From Cyclospora cayetanensis (lineage: Eukaryota; Apicomplexa; Conoidasida; Eucoccidiorida; Eimeriidae): 20,612 nucleotides of DNA. The position numbers and the translations under genes are program-made. The stretch spans positions 1 through 20,612 of the forward strand of contig NW_020312278.1 of NCBI RefSeq assembly GCF_002999335.1. The letters are read 5' to 3'. The notes under the pieces were generated by a model, which was given only the letters and a program-made list of their open reading frames with translations, did no database searches and was not told the origin of the DNA. Of this stretch, positions 1 to 10,131 are shown one piece after another. Positions within the stretch are counted from its first letter, which is position 1. Each line of letters opens with the position of its first letter.

Positions 1-290
1 TCTTGCTATTGCTCTTGCTCTTTCTATTGCTCTTGCTATTGCTCTTGCTCTTTCTATTGCTCTTGCTATTGCTCTTGCTCTTTCTATTGCTCTTGCTATT
101 GCTCTTGCTCTTTCTATTGCTCTTGCTCTTGCTCTTGCTCTTGCTCTTGCTATTGCTTTTGCTCTTGCCGTTCTTCCTCTTGCCGCTCTTGCTATTTCTT
201 TGCTCTTGCTATTTCGTTTGCTTTTGCTCTTGCTATTGCTATTGCTATTGCTCTTGCTCTTGCTCTTACGCTTGTTGCTGCGTAGCGCCT
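1..290. repeat. CTTGCT-type hexamer array with a 30-bp higher-order unit
   Basis: Bases 1-120 are four perfect copies of a 30-bp unit. Each unit is five related hexamers: TCTTGC, TATTGC, TCTTGC, TCTTTC, TATTGC. From 121 to about 290 the array decays into single CTTGCT, ATTGCT and TTTGCT hexamers. It starts at the window edge, so more copies probably lie upstream. The plus strand is pyrimidine-rich and reads as poly-Leu. The minus strand is also open and would read as an Ala-Ile-Arg-Glu decapeptide repeat (AIERARAIAR). I treat it as upstream intron or intergenic DNA of the gene that follows, because a plausible acceptor lies at 377. A coding role on either strand is not excluded. Confidence 0.85.
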
Positions 291-377
291 GATGCGCGTG
301 CTGTTTTCGCTGTCTCGTGTATATCCTCCTACGCTTGTGGGGGTGTTGGGCTCTCTGTGTGCTATGCTGTGACTCAG

Positions 378-3300
378 CTGCTGTCAAGCGTTCCTTCCCC
401 CCTGCTTCAACTTCGAAAGAGCAGCACCACGTGCACCTCACTTGCCGCAACTGCAGCAGCAGCAGCAGCTTTGCCTCAGGTGCCACTTTTTCAAGTCTTG
501 TTGCCGCTGCTTTACGGCTCAGTAGCCGAGGCAGCAGAGCAGGAGCGGCATACTCTGCGTGCTTGCCTTCTGCTTCTCTCGGCTGCAAGAGCTACCCGTC
601 TGCGTCCTCTTTCTTCAGAAGTAAGTACGCAACACAGACAGCAGGTCGAGCCGCCAAAGCAGCAGCGGCAGCAGCAAAAGCAGCAGCAAAAGCAGCAGCA
701 GCGACGCCGATCTCACAGTAGCACTACGTATTGCGACGTTGTTTTGCTTTTGGCCGCTGCAGGTGACACGTCTTGCTGCAGCATATCCTGAAGCTTCCTT
801 TACGCCGACAGCTGCGAATACAGCACCAGCAGTAGGGGGAAGCAGTACGCCTGCTGCAGCCTCCGGTGAAAGTGCTCATGCAGCAGCGGCAGCAGCAGCA
901 GCAGCAGCCGCAGCAGAAGCCGCATGGGGAAACAGGATGACGTCGCTGTACTATGGCAGCAAATCGTCTCTGCTCTTCTTTTGCAAAGTAAATTGTGCAG
1001 CCGTTGCGGCTCGCCATTTGTTGCGCTGCTTGCGGCACCAGCAGCAGCAACTGCAGCAGCAGCAGCAACAGCAGCGCGCGCAGCAGCAAGCGTCCCCACA
1101 ACCACAGCAGCAGCAGCAGCAACAGCAGCACAAAGTGCAGCAGCTGCACCTGCAGGTGGAGACAAGCCGCATGCTCGTCCCTATGCTGCAGCTAATTCGT
1201 ATGTTTTCCTGGCGATTGCTGTTGCGGCTGCTGCTGTTGCAGCTTGGGGATAAGACCGTGCATGCGCGCTTCACTCCGCAGATGCTGCCTTTTGTTGTTG
1301 TCATTCTTTGTATAGGGTAGTAGAAGGGTTGCTACTACTACCACCCCTACTACTGCAAACGACACCCCGAATGTACTGCAATACAAATTGTGAGAATGCC
1401 TCCCGTGTTGTTGCAGATGCTCTGGATGCCCCTGCGACGGTGAGGCAGCAGCTGCTGAGCCTTGCAGTGTCTCGTAAGAACTGCTGCATGGATTTGTGGC
1501 AGCTGCAGCAGCTGTTGCTGCAGCTGGCGCAGCGTAAGCAGCTCCTTCTGCAGCGCCTGGAGCATCATGACGAAGCTCTGCAGCTGTACGGGCAGCAGCA
1601 GCAACAGCAGCAGCAACCGCTGCAGCTGCAGCTGCATAGCACACCAGCAGTTGCTTCTGCTCTCGCTTTCGATGTCAGTGAAACGCAGCACTCGGTGAAG
1701 GTACGGCACTTGCGCAATTCTCGCTGCCGCCATGTGAGCTGCATGCGTTTCTGCTGCTGCTGCTGCTGCTGCAGTTAGCCTTCGCTGCGTCTTTTGATGC
1801 TGCGCTTCAGGAAGCATGTGCCTTATTCGCTGCTTACCTCGATACCCTCTGCATGCGCGTCTCCAGCGAAAATGTTGTTTTTCTTCATCCCACCCAGGAG
1901 CTGCTGCTGCCGCGGCTTCTAAAGGAAGAGCAGAAGCAGCAGCCACTGCGCAAGATGTGCTTGAAGCAGCAGCAGTATGCCCTTCTGCCAGCTCTCCTCA
2001 CCTCCCCCCTGGCTGTGCCTGCTGCAAAGGAACTGCAGTCGCTGCGGAGGCTCATGCATGCGCTGCAGCAGCAAGCATGCGGAAGCCTCCGAGAGGCTGC
2101 AGAAGCCGCCACGTCTCCAGCTGATCTGCTGCCAGCCTTACTCACACCTCCTCGCGATGGCGATGCTCAAGGTATTCGCAGCAGCAGCAGCAGCACCGCA
2201 CAGATGCTGCACCTACCTCTGCTTCTGCAAGTGTTGTTTAGCTGCTGGCGGTATCGCACTGCAGCAGCAACATCTGCCAATGAACGCGCAACAGCGGCAG
2301 CAGCAGCAACATCGCCCGTCAAACCCAGCTTGCTGCTCGCTTATGAAGCACCTTCACAACCAGCATCTTTACCAGAGCAGCCGCCACAGCAGCAGCAGCA
2401 GCCACAGCAGCAGCAGCAGCAGCCACAACATCGAAGCTTGGCCTCTGATATGTCCCCTCTCGTTGCTGAGCTGCATAGACACCTCAAAGCTGCAGCTGGT
2501 TCTCTTCCTGCAGCAGACGGCTCTGCAGCAGACGCAGCTGCCGCCTCTCATTGGCTGCAGCTTCTGATGCTGCAAATGCCGCTCGACGCCATAGCAACAG
2601 GACTGGCCGTAAGTAGCCGTCGCTGCGTGTGCTGCGCATACTTCGAAAGCGAAAAAGCCGCTTTTGCTGCCTCTGCGAACGGCTGACAAGTCACCACGCC
2701 TCCCAGTTCTGCTGTTGTCTCAGGCGATAGACGAGGAGCTGCACCTTGCAGCCCATGACGCAGCCGCTATAGCTGCACAGGAGCAGCAGCAGCAGCTGAG
2801 GAATAGCTGCGGAGACGTTGCAGAATACCAGGCAGTGCTTGGAGAGCTGTATGGCTTCTTGAGCCGTCTTTTTGATCAACGGCTGCAGATGGCAACGGCG
2901 GCAGAATTGTCTCTGCTCGCCGTTCGAACTCCGTACCTCGCAAGGCTGCCACAGCGGCTGCCGCTGCAGCAGCAGCAGCAGGAGGAGCATGAGACGAAGC
3001 ACCAGCAACAGCAGCAGGAACCCCAGCAGCAACAGATGCTGATACAGCATGAGGAGCTGCAGCGGAAACAGTTTTTTTTCACAGCGATCCGCGACGAGTT
3101 GATTGCGCGTATTGCGCGGGTTGGCGCTGCAGCATCTCCAGCCGCTGCATCTGGTGCTCCAAATCCTGTGCATGCAGCCCCTTCAGCCGCTGCAGCATCT
3201 TCAGCCGCGGGTGCATCAGCTTCGCATGCGAGCGCCGAGCTATTGCTGTTGCTGCAGCTCTTGTCTGGTACTTCTGACTACGTGTGGGGTGTTATCCGAA

Positions 3301-5634
3301 GGAGCTGGGGGAAGGCTGGAGAGGCAGGTCTGTGCAGCACAATGCAGCAGCTGCTGCAGCGGCTGCATGAGCTGCCGCTGACTGATTTTGTGAGCTGTCT
3401 TGCGGCGTTAGCACGCCTGGATGTGCTGCAGCAGCTGCCTCCCAGTGCTGCCGTAACGGATCTTCCTGCGGCAGCAGCAGGTGAGCAGCAGCAGCAGGAG
3501 GAGGCGCAAGCGCTCTTGCAGCAGCAGCAGGAGGCGCAAGCGCTCTTGCAGCAGCATCAGCAGCACCTGCGTTTGCTGCTCCCGCCAGAGACCTCTTCAG
3601 TGCAGCAGCCTGCAGATGCGAGCAGTTCTTGCAGCAGCACTGGCAGTGACGCCGCTGCCGCCGCTGCCGCTGCTGCCGTGCATGTGGTCATAAGGCGAGC
3701 GGTGTATACGCAGTTGAAGCGCCTCACTGCCTTCTCTGCGCTGCAGGATGCCTCCGTCAACGTGGTGAGTGTGTAGGCGCCTCCCCACATCTGCACACGC
3801 TGCGGCAGCCAGTCTCTGCACATGTATGCGAGTAGAAGGCGTCGTGCAGCGTGCTGCGCAGACTGCAAACACGCGGATTCTCGTGTGCAAATGCTGTTCG
3901 GCGGCTGCGCAGGCCCCCTGCCTACTATGGAGTCTCTTCCCGCTGCGGTGTATCGACATCCAGTGCCTCGCACCTCTCTTCGAATGGTACGGAGGGGGGC
4001 GAGGGCTAGTCTTTAGGGTTGCGTATCTCCTGTGAGGCTTTTTGCCGCGCTGTGCGGAAAGAAGACTCCTCCTCCCTCTTTCCTTTTTCCCCCGCGTGCA
4101 AGGTGTCTCCCCATTCGCAAGGCGCGAACAGGTGGCAAGCCAGTCTTTCCAGCCCCCTGCGATGCCTCCATGCATGCGCATGCACTTGTGCTGCACCTGC
4201 ACTGCCGCACACCTGTTCTGCGTGCACTTTATTCCACTGCCTCCCTTCTCCTCTGCTACTCTCGAGCGTCTAGTACTTGGAGGTGTTTCCATGCAGGCTC
4301 GAACTGAGGCTTTTCGACTCTTCAGCTCCTGAGCTGCGCCAGCCTGCCACTGCCCACCGCCTCGTGGCAGCGTGGCAGCACTTGCAGGTCAGTGTCTCTT
4401 AGGCAGGCGATCCTGGTATGCCATGTGTGGTGTGGAGAAGCATGCGGTAAAGAACGGAGCTGGAGGCTCAAGGCGAAGCGCAGCACGCGTGCGATCCGTG
4501 GCGTATCCGTTTCTTTCGATCGACAGCGCTCACTGCTTTCGCCTGCTACAATCCTCACTCCGCGTGGCTGAGCATTTTTCGCAGGAAAGACAGTATGTAG
4601 GCATCAGAAATGAGCTGGCCAGGCGCTTTCCTCGCGGGACTGAGGCGCTGCAAAGCCTTATGCTGCAACACCTGCAAGTACAAGACTCCCCCAGCAGCAG
4701 CTGCAATAGCAGCAGCAATGGCAGCTGCAATAGCAGCAGCAATGGCAGCAGCAATAGCAGCAGCGGGCTTTGGACTGCAGTGGCGTGGGCAGCTGCACAA
4801 GCGCCTTTGCTGCAACAGTTGCAGCACGCAGCAGCAGCAGTCGCCGAGGCGGCTTCTGCTGTTTCAGCAGACCCTCTGGAAGCCCCCTTAAGCGGCATGC
4901 TGCCTCTGGGTGTAAGCGCTGCCGATCAGTTTTGCTTGAGGAGGCTTCTGAAGAGTTGTTTGTCTCTCTCGCTTTGTCTGTTGTGCCGCGTTTGCTGGAA
5001 GGTTATCGTGCCTTGCCCAAATCCTCATGTTGAAAATCCTGCGACTGCTGCTGCTTGCGTTGCAGGAGGCGGGTGTCGCCTTCGTGCTGCCATCTAGGAG
5101 CCTTCTTGTTGCTCTTGCGCCTCTCGGGGGAGCAGCAGCAGCAGCGGCAGCGTCGGATGCTGCGGCAGCAGCCCGTGCGCCGACACCCCTGCATGAGATG
5201 CCCTGCCACTTAACTCTGGATCTCGTCTCTGCGGCGCACCTTGCACCCATTCTTTTTGAAGCGGAAGGGGAGAAGGAGGCGGGGGAGCTGCCGCAAGGGA
5301 AGGGGCAGCAGCAGGAGAAGGAGGAGAAGCGCTGGCGGCTTGAAATGGCGGTTTGTGGACAGCAGCAACAGCTGCTGCCGTCCTTCTCTGCTGATCTACG
5401 GTGCAGATATACTGTGCGCCAACTCGCCGACAAAGCAAGAAGCCAAGCCCTCAGGTAGGGTATGAAAGTTCAGATGTGCGGTGTGGCTGTGCAACAAAGG
5501 TTTGCTAGAACATGTGTAGCGACTAGCAGGGTGGTAAGGGTCTGCGGTGCTTCCTACGCAGGCTTATTCTTGTTGATCCAGCAGAGCCTCAAGCTGCCCA
5601 AAAGATTCTCGCCGAGGCGCTAAGCAGCCGCTAG
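378..5634 (+). CDS. Large Gln/Ala/Leu-rich hypothetical protein, at least nine exons, 5' end unresolved
   Basis: I do not recognise the family. Phase-consistent exons are 378-620, 763-1198, 1417-1700, 1775-2608, 2724-3764, 3836-3986, 4326-4387, 4585-5454 and 5562-5634 (stop TAG 5632-5634). Good donors include GTAAGT at 621 and 2609, GTATGT at 1199 and GTGAGT at 3765. About 1331 residues are encoded from 378, and an upstream start exon is likely. Islands of ordinary amphipathic helix (for example at 1775-2160, 2724-2960, 3240-3450, 4326-4680 and 4930-5100) are separated by poly-Gln, poly-Ala (12 Ala near 880-915) and poly-Ser runs. The last exon encodes an ordinary end, LILVDPAEPQAAQKILAEAL plus SSR, which supports the final splice. 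Long helical proteins of this kind resemble organelle RNA-binding helical-repeat proteins, but I see no RAP or FAST signature. The frame breaks twice in the 4585-5454 exon, at TTTT (4930-4933) and CCC (5016-5018); see findings. A short intron starting with GTAAGC at 4912 is an alternative for the first break. Confidence 0.68.
3501..3560 (+). repeat. Two tandem copies of a 30-bp coding unit
   Basis: Bases 3501-3530 and 3531-3560 are 30-bp copies with one difference (CAG to CAT in the last part). They encode two EAQALLQQQQ-type decapeptides in the fifth exon of the large gene. The near identity indicates a recent in-frame duplication. Confidence 0.85.
4699..4766 (+). repeat. 24-bp coding repeat, CNSSSNGS-type
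   Basis: Bases 4699-4722 and 4723-4746 are identical 24-bp units, followed by a partial diverged third. They encode CNSSSNGS octapeptides in the eighth exon. The unit derives from CAG/CAA/TGG interruptions of an AGC run. Confidence 0.8.
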
Positions 5635-7106
5635 GGGCAGCTCGGAGAGTCTGATTCATCAGCATCGTCTTACGGCGTGCCGGGAGATACACCTGACATG
5701 CCCTCCTTGTGAATGCCAGGAGTCTCTCGCGCTTCAGGGTTTGCATCCCGGAAGAGGCCATGGCAGCGGTTCGTTTCATGGTGCTCACTAGAACCCCCAC
5801 GGTGGTTCGTACGGGGTGAAACTGCTAGGATCCTGGCTTCTGCGTAAAGCCTTGGGATGCACACTCGACTGCACTATCTAGTCCAACCCCAAACTATTCA
5901 TTCCACTGGCAGGATGCCACTCCGTTTTAACCGCAGCACTTGCCTTCGAGGCTTAGGCGCAGACTTGATAAAACAGGGTTCTTGCATTAGGATTTGTTGA
6001 CGGATACTTGCCGAGCAGGGCGGACCATGCAGAACTGCGGTCTGCGGATTGACAGCCGACGCCTGCTAACTTTCATTGTATTTTCAATTTCCGTTGTGAA
6101 TATCTGGCGTGTACGCTCGCAGTGAGGGGCGGTTACACCATGGAAACCATTAGAAGCATACCATTAACTTCCTTGGCCCCACAAATGTGTTGCTCCCGCG
6201 CTTGCGCGAGAAAAATACATTTCCCGATCAGCTCGCTGGTCATAATATTTGCTCATCATTCGCAAGCATTTCTTTCTCCTGTATCTCATCTACAGGCTGA
6301 CGTTTTCACTCTTCCACGGCACACGTAGTTCGCCAGGCAGCCAAGCGGACGGATTGCAGTGGGCACCACAGCAGGCGGGACCATCAATGTCCATTTTTGC
6401 GGATACTCTCAGCAAATAACGCGACTCAATGAGATATATATGCTAAGATTTTGTAAAAACATCCAATTACCCGTTCCGAAAGCCAATTTCCGCCTGCTAG
6501 CGCGTACAGTAGCAGGACACCAGTGGCATGTGAAAGTCCATTGGTTCAGTTGCTCGACTCCTACATCCCTCGCCATAACTTTACGATTAACTTAGCGTAG
6601 AATATGGTCTTAAGCTTTATAGTACCACGTAAAGCAAACGCAGACACGTGCTTCCGAAGAAGCAAGGATTCAACATGCACCCGAGGCACCTGATCGAGGT
6701 ATTTGGCCAATTCATGGCAACTGCTTTTCGGTGCTGGTCGGTTAAAGCCTCTGCTCTTTGTATTTGAATGAGGATACTGGATATTACACTTCATATTACA
6801 CGCTATAAGTCTTTTTGACCCATTATTTTCCCTTGAACACACAAACAAGCCAGCAGCACTTTCCAGCAGCTGTGGACTACCGCTGCAAGCAGACAGCGGG
6901 AGAGTCGTATGTCCTCGACGTCGCAGTCCAGCTAGCTGAATTTCGTCCTTCTTGCGGCTTAAAGTTCCTTCGCTTGTCGCTCAGTTACTTCCATTTCCTT
7001 TAATTTTCTTCCTCGGAGTTTTCCTCTTGTCAATTGACGAACCTCCACTCCGTTGAAAGCAAAGTCGCAGCAGGAGATTTCTCATTTGCAACTCATTTTT
7101 AAAAAA
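5635..7106. other. Intergenic region, no gene seen
   Basis: About 1.5 kb between two plus-strand genes. It is AT-richer than the flanking gene and has no CAG runs. The open frames are short (under 100 codons), lack family resemblance and do not join by phase-consistent splicing. It should hold the 3' UTR of the upstream gene and the promoter of the secreted-protein gene, but I cannot point to defined sites. Confidence 0.6.
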
Positions 7107-8745
7107 ATGAAACTCATCGAGACTGCACTCGTCGCCACTGCCCTTGTGGCATCTTATTCATTTCCTTCAGAAGGTAGAATTTATTGCTAAGGCCTCTTGA
7201 CTTCATGAGCTGCGGTTTCCATTTTTCCTGTTTCGTCCCCTAGACTTGCATTCGCTCGGCTTCTGGATAGCCTAGGCAGGGTAGTCAGAGCGCGTCTTCG
7301 AACTTTGCGGCTTACAGCCTAGATTTCAAAGTATATTACATGTTATTTGTGGTGCAGCTCTGAAGGTCGGAGGGATTCCCCAGCAACACCTGCAACCCGC
7401 GGCGGCCTTTGCCGAAGTGCAAGCGCAAGAGCAGGCGCTGCAGCAGATACGGGACGCCAGTAAGGCCGTAGTACTCATTTAGGCTGTGAAATATATTGCT
7501 TAGCTTAGCTCTGATTTATAGTATGGGATTCGTGGCTTCTCAGCCTCATGTTATCGATGAATAAAAGGTTTCTGCGTGACTCAAAAAATGCCTGGTGCTT
7601 CGCACTGAACCTCCATTTTCCAGTCCTTTTTGTCTGCTAGCTTGTTCTCTCGCTTGCCTCTTCACCCCCTCTGTAGGGCTTTCTGGAAGCTTTGTTTCAG
7701 GGGCTGTGTGGCTTCTTCCCGGGGGTGCAGCTCCATCTATGGCCTACCCTCCCACCTATTTGTTTAGTTTGGTGGCCATGTGTCTCTTCATCATGGATGC
7801 GAGCTGTTTGTGCCCGCGAAGAGCTTCCGTTTGCCGTCTCGTATTCTGTTTGCAGTCGCGAAAATATCTTCAAGTAGTTCAGATGATCCAGAAGACGCGG
7901 ATGGAGAGAGCACCATGCAACGCCAGCTCTTGGTGGCGATCACCCCTGCAATGCGCACCCTCATGAGGTCGTTAGCAATGTCCATTGCTCCCCAGCTCAA
8001 GGATGAGTGCGACAAGATCGTCGCAGACCTTACGGCAGCGGCAGGTGGTGATCTTGATGAAGGTAAAAGGTCACCTCAGAAAAACGGAAACACACATGCT
8101 TTTGGATAGCCGGGGGAGCAGCAGACTGGGGAGAGTGAATGAGGAGCAAAGGGGGAGCAGCATACAAAACGTTGTCTCCCACGTATATACATGTATCTAC
8201 TTGTGGGCACGAGCAGTAGACAGTCTAGGGAATAGCAGCGTTAGAACTTTGTGGAAAAGATAAGTTTTGGGTGGCAACGTGAATGAATCTAGCCATGAAA
8301 TATTGTGGAGGGACTTAATTTTCCAAGGGAAAACATCAGTGTGTAGAGCAAACATAGTGCTGTTAGTTCTCAGTGGCACACAATAAGACCTTCTGATTTT
8401 GGTTTGTTGCGCAGCGCGCTATGTTCAATTCCTTTTGCTGCACTTTTGTCTTTGTCATTTTCGCTGTCAGATCTAGGCCTAGGCGACTTCTCCTTCCAGC
8501 AGCAACAGCAGCGGCAGAAGGTAACTGCCCAGAGTTTCTGGGATACCGTGAAGAAGAACCTGGGCAAAGTTGCAACCCTCGCCGCTCCCCTTGTCGCGAG
8601 TTTGGCGGAGAAGTTGGGACCCATGGTGGAAAAGCTTGGCAAAAAAGCTGCACCCGTTTTCGCAACGCACATCGCCAGCCTGATGCACGAAGCCTGTCTC
8701 ATAGCCGAGCAGGAGGCAGGGGTGGAACCCGTCGAAGCAGTGTAA
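7107..8745 (+). CDS. Small secreted protein, 216 residues, four exons, family not recognised
   Basis: Exons are 7107-7173, 7358-7459, 7856-8062 and 8471-8745 (stop TAA 8743-8745). All three introns are phase 1 and every junction closes in frame, with split codons Ala23, Ile57 and Asp126. The start sits in an A7-ATG context, which is favourable in apicomplexans. Residues 1-16 (MKLIETALVATALVAS) form a signal peptide that fills almost the whole first exon. Then come a Gln-rich linker, a Ser/Asp/Glu-rich segment (about 60-75), a hydrophobic helix (about 78-102), a short QQQQQ run, and a long Lys/Ala/Leu amphipathic region (about 147-205). The mature protein has exactly two cysteines, at about 108 and 201, so one disulfide is possible. 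No transmembrane anchor or GPI signal is visible at the C-terminus. I infer a protein of the secretory pathway, perhaps a surface, dense-granule or vacuolar factor. Its function is unknown. Confidence 0.8.
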
Positions 8746-10131
8746 GCATCGACAGGACCAGCAGGAGCAGCTAAGGCAGAGCTGCAACACTCGCGCCGCT
8801 GACGGGTGTTTGAGATTCACAAAAGCAGAGGAAGCGGACACAAAATTACTTATCTGCGTGCATACGAAGAACTGAATGCGGACAGACAGCAATTGCGTCT
8901 TCGATGCATACGATAGTTGTGCTTGGGGCTCTACACTCCAGCGGCAGAGCCGCAGGAGGGGAGCACTGAACGTAAACGCCTTTCTGGTGGCTTGTATCTT
9001 CCTATGTATATATACCTATACAAATGTCTACCTGTGGGTGCACACACGTAGGAACTCTTGTTAGCCCCCCGTTACGGCGGCATTCATACCCGCAGCGGGA
9101 GCTATGATATGTATCATTATGCAGATATGCAGTTTCTTCCACTTGCGCTTACATTTGGGAATTCTAATATCCCCGATGCATGTATAGATATATATATATA
9201 TCTCTGAGGCTCTCTCTCCCTCACGTGCAAGCATTCGAACACGAAGCCGTTGTCGTTGTCAAGGGTTGCCCTTTTCTTGGCGCTGCTGATAATGAGGCAG
9301 CAACATAGGAAAGATCGCTTTAGAAATAAGAGAACCACCAACTACATCTCATGTCCACCGCCGACTCCCCCCCGCCTCGCGTAATCGAGATTTGTAGCGG
9401 ATGCTCTAGTGAATCGGCAGGGACGAAGAGGGAACAACAGCAATATCGGCAGGAAAAGATTGCACAGGCTTTGTCCAGAGGACACCACCACGTATGGGAA
9501 TGTTTCGCGGATTATGTATTGGGTTGTGGTGTGCCGTATACTTTATAAGTAGCTATGCGCTCAACAATCATACATACACGTGAAAGTCAAGGGGTGCATG
9601 AGGTCTGCAACGACGCTGTTGATCTTCGGATGCCTCGCGTCTGCAGTGCGGAGCTGCGCCCATTGTTGTTTGAAGTAGAGCATGAACTTAGACCCAGCCT
9701 CGATTTGAGGGTAGCATGAATGAAAGGGGCCTCACACGCACTGCAATGGCAGCATACACTTGGTGTATAACCGAACGTGGAAGAGAGCTGTCAGTCAGCA
9801 GTGAACGGCTCTTCAAAGTAAGTGTTGGGTGTTTCTAGAATACATATGTATGTCGATTAAGTCGAACACGTGCCCTAGAAACGGCTTTCTGAGTGAGAAA
9901 AAGGGGATGCGGCTCCCAGGAAGGGGTAGCGACCTATCAGATGAGTACTGCGTACAGTTGAAGAAAACGAGATTGGCTTGTTAGGGCTTCGAGCGCCGCC
10001 TACTACGCAGCTAGCTAGTGAGCAAGCTAGTACACGCTGGTATATACCTTAAGGTCTAAGCTAAGTAAGATCCATCAGATGCCGTCACGTTAAAATGGAG
10101 CAGCTGGTGACCAGCAGTAAAGTGAAGTTCT
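8746..10131. other. Intergenic region between convergent genes
   Basis: This 1.4-kb stretch lies between the secreted-protein gene (plus) and the FGVAAPT/poly-Gln gene (minus), so it should hold both 3' UTRs. It contains a TA microsatellite near 9182-9201 and AT-rich ATGTATATATAC-like stretches (9003-9020, 9840-9855). The small open frames do not look protein-like and no splice-consistent gene was found. Confidence 0.6.
9180..9202. repeat. Short TA dinucleotide microsatellite
   Basis: A run of alternating T and A with one G interruption (GTATAGATATATATATATAT-like) sits in the convergent intergenic region. No function is implied. Confidence 0.7.

Noticed and set aside
1..120. Possible CRISPR array
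   Set aside because: The repeat units are directly adjacent with no unique spacers, and the genome is eukaryotic.
3..791. Long plus-strand open frame beginning with poly-Leu
   Set aside because: The poly-Leu part is the hexamer repeat, and the frame crosses a good GTAAGT donor at 621. Only 378-620 is kept as exon.
4008..4020. Telomere-like TTTAGGG
   Set aside because: Single isolated occurrences here and near 13970 with no tandem array, so no telomeric or interstitial telomere tract.
5635..7106. Search for tRNA, snRNA or transposon remnants
   Set aside because: No tRNA B-box-like pair, snRNA core, reverse transcriptase motif or terminal repeats were found by eye.
8404..8470. Hydrophobic N-terminus resembling a second signal peptide (LLRSALCSIPFAALLSLSF)
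   Set aside because: It is the pyrimidine-rich end of the third intron. The acceptor at 8470 joins the upstream exon in phase.
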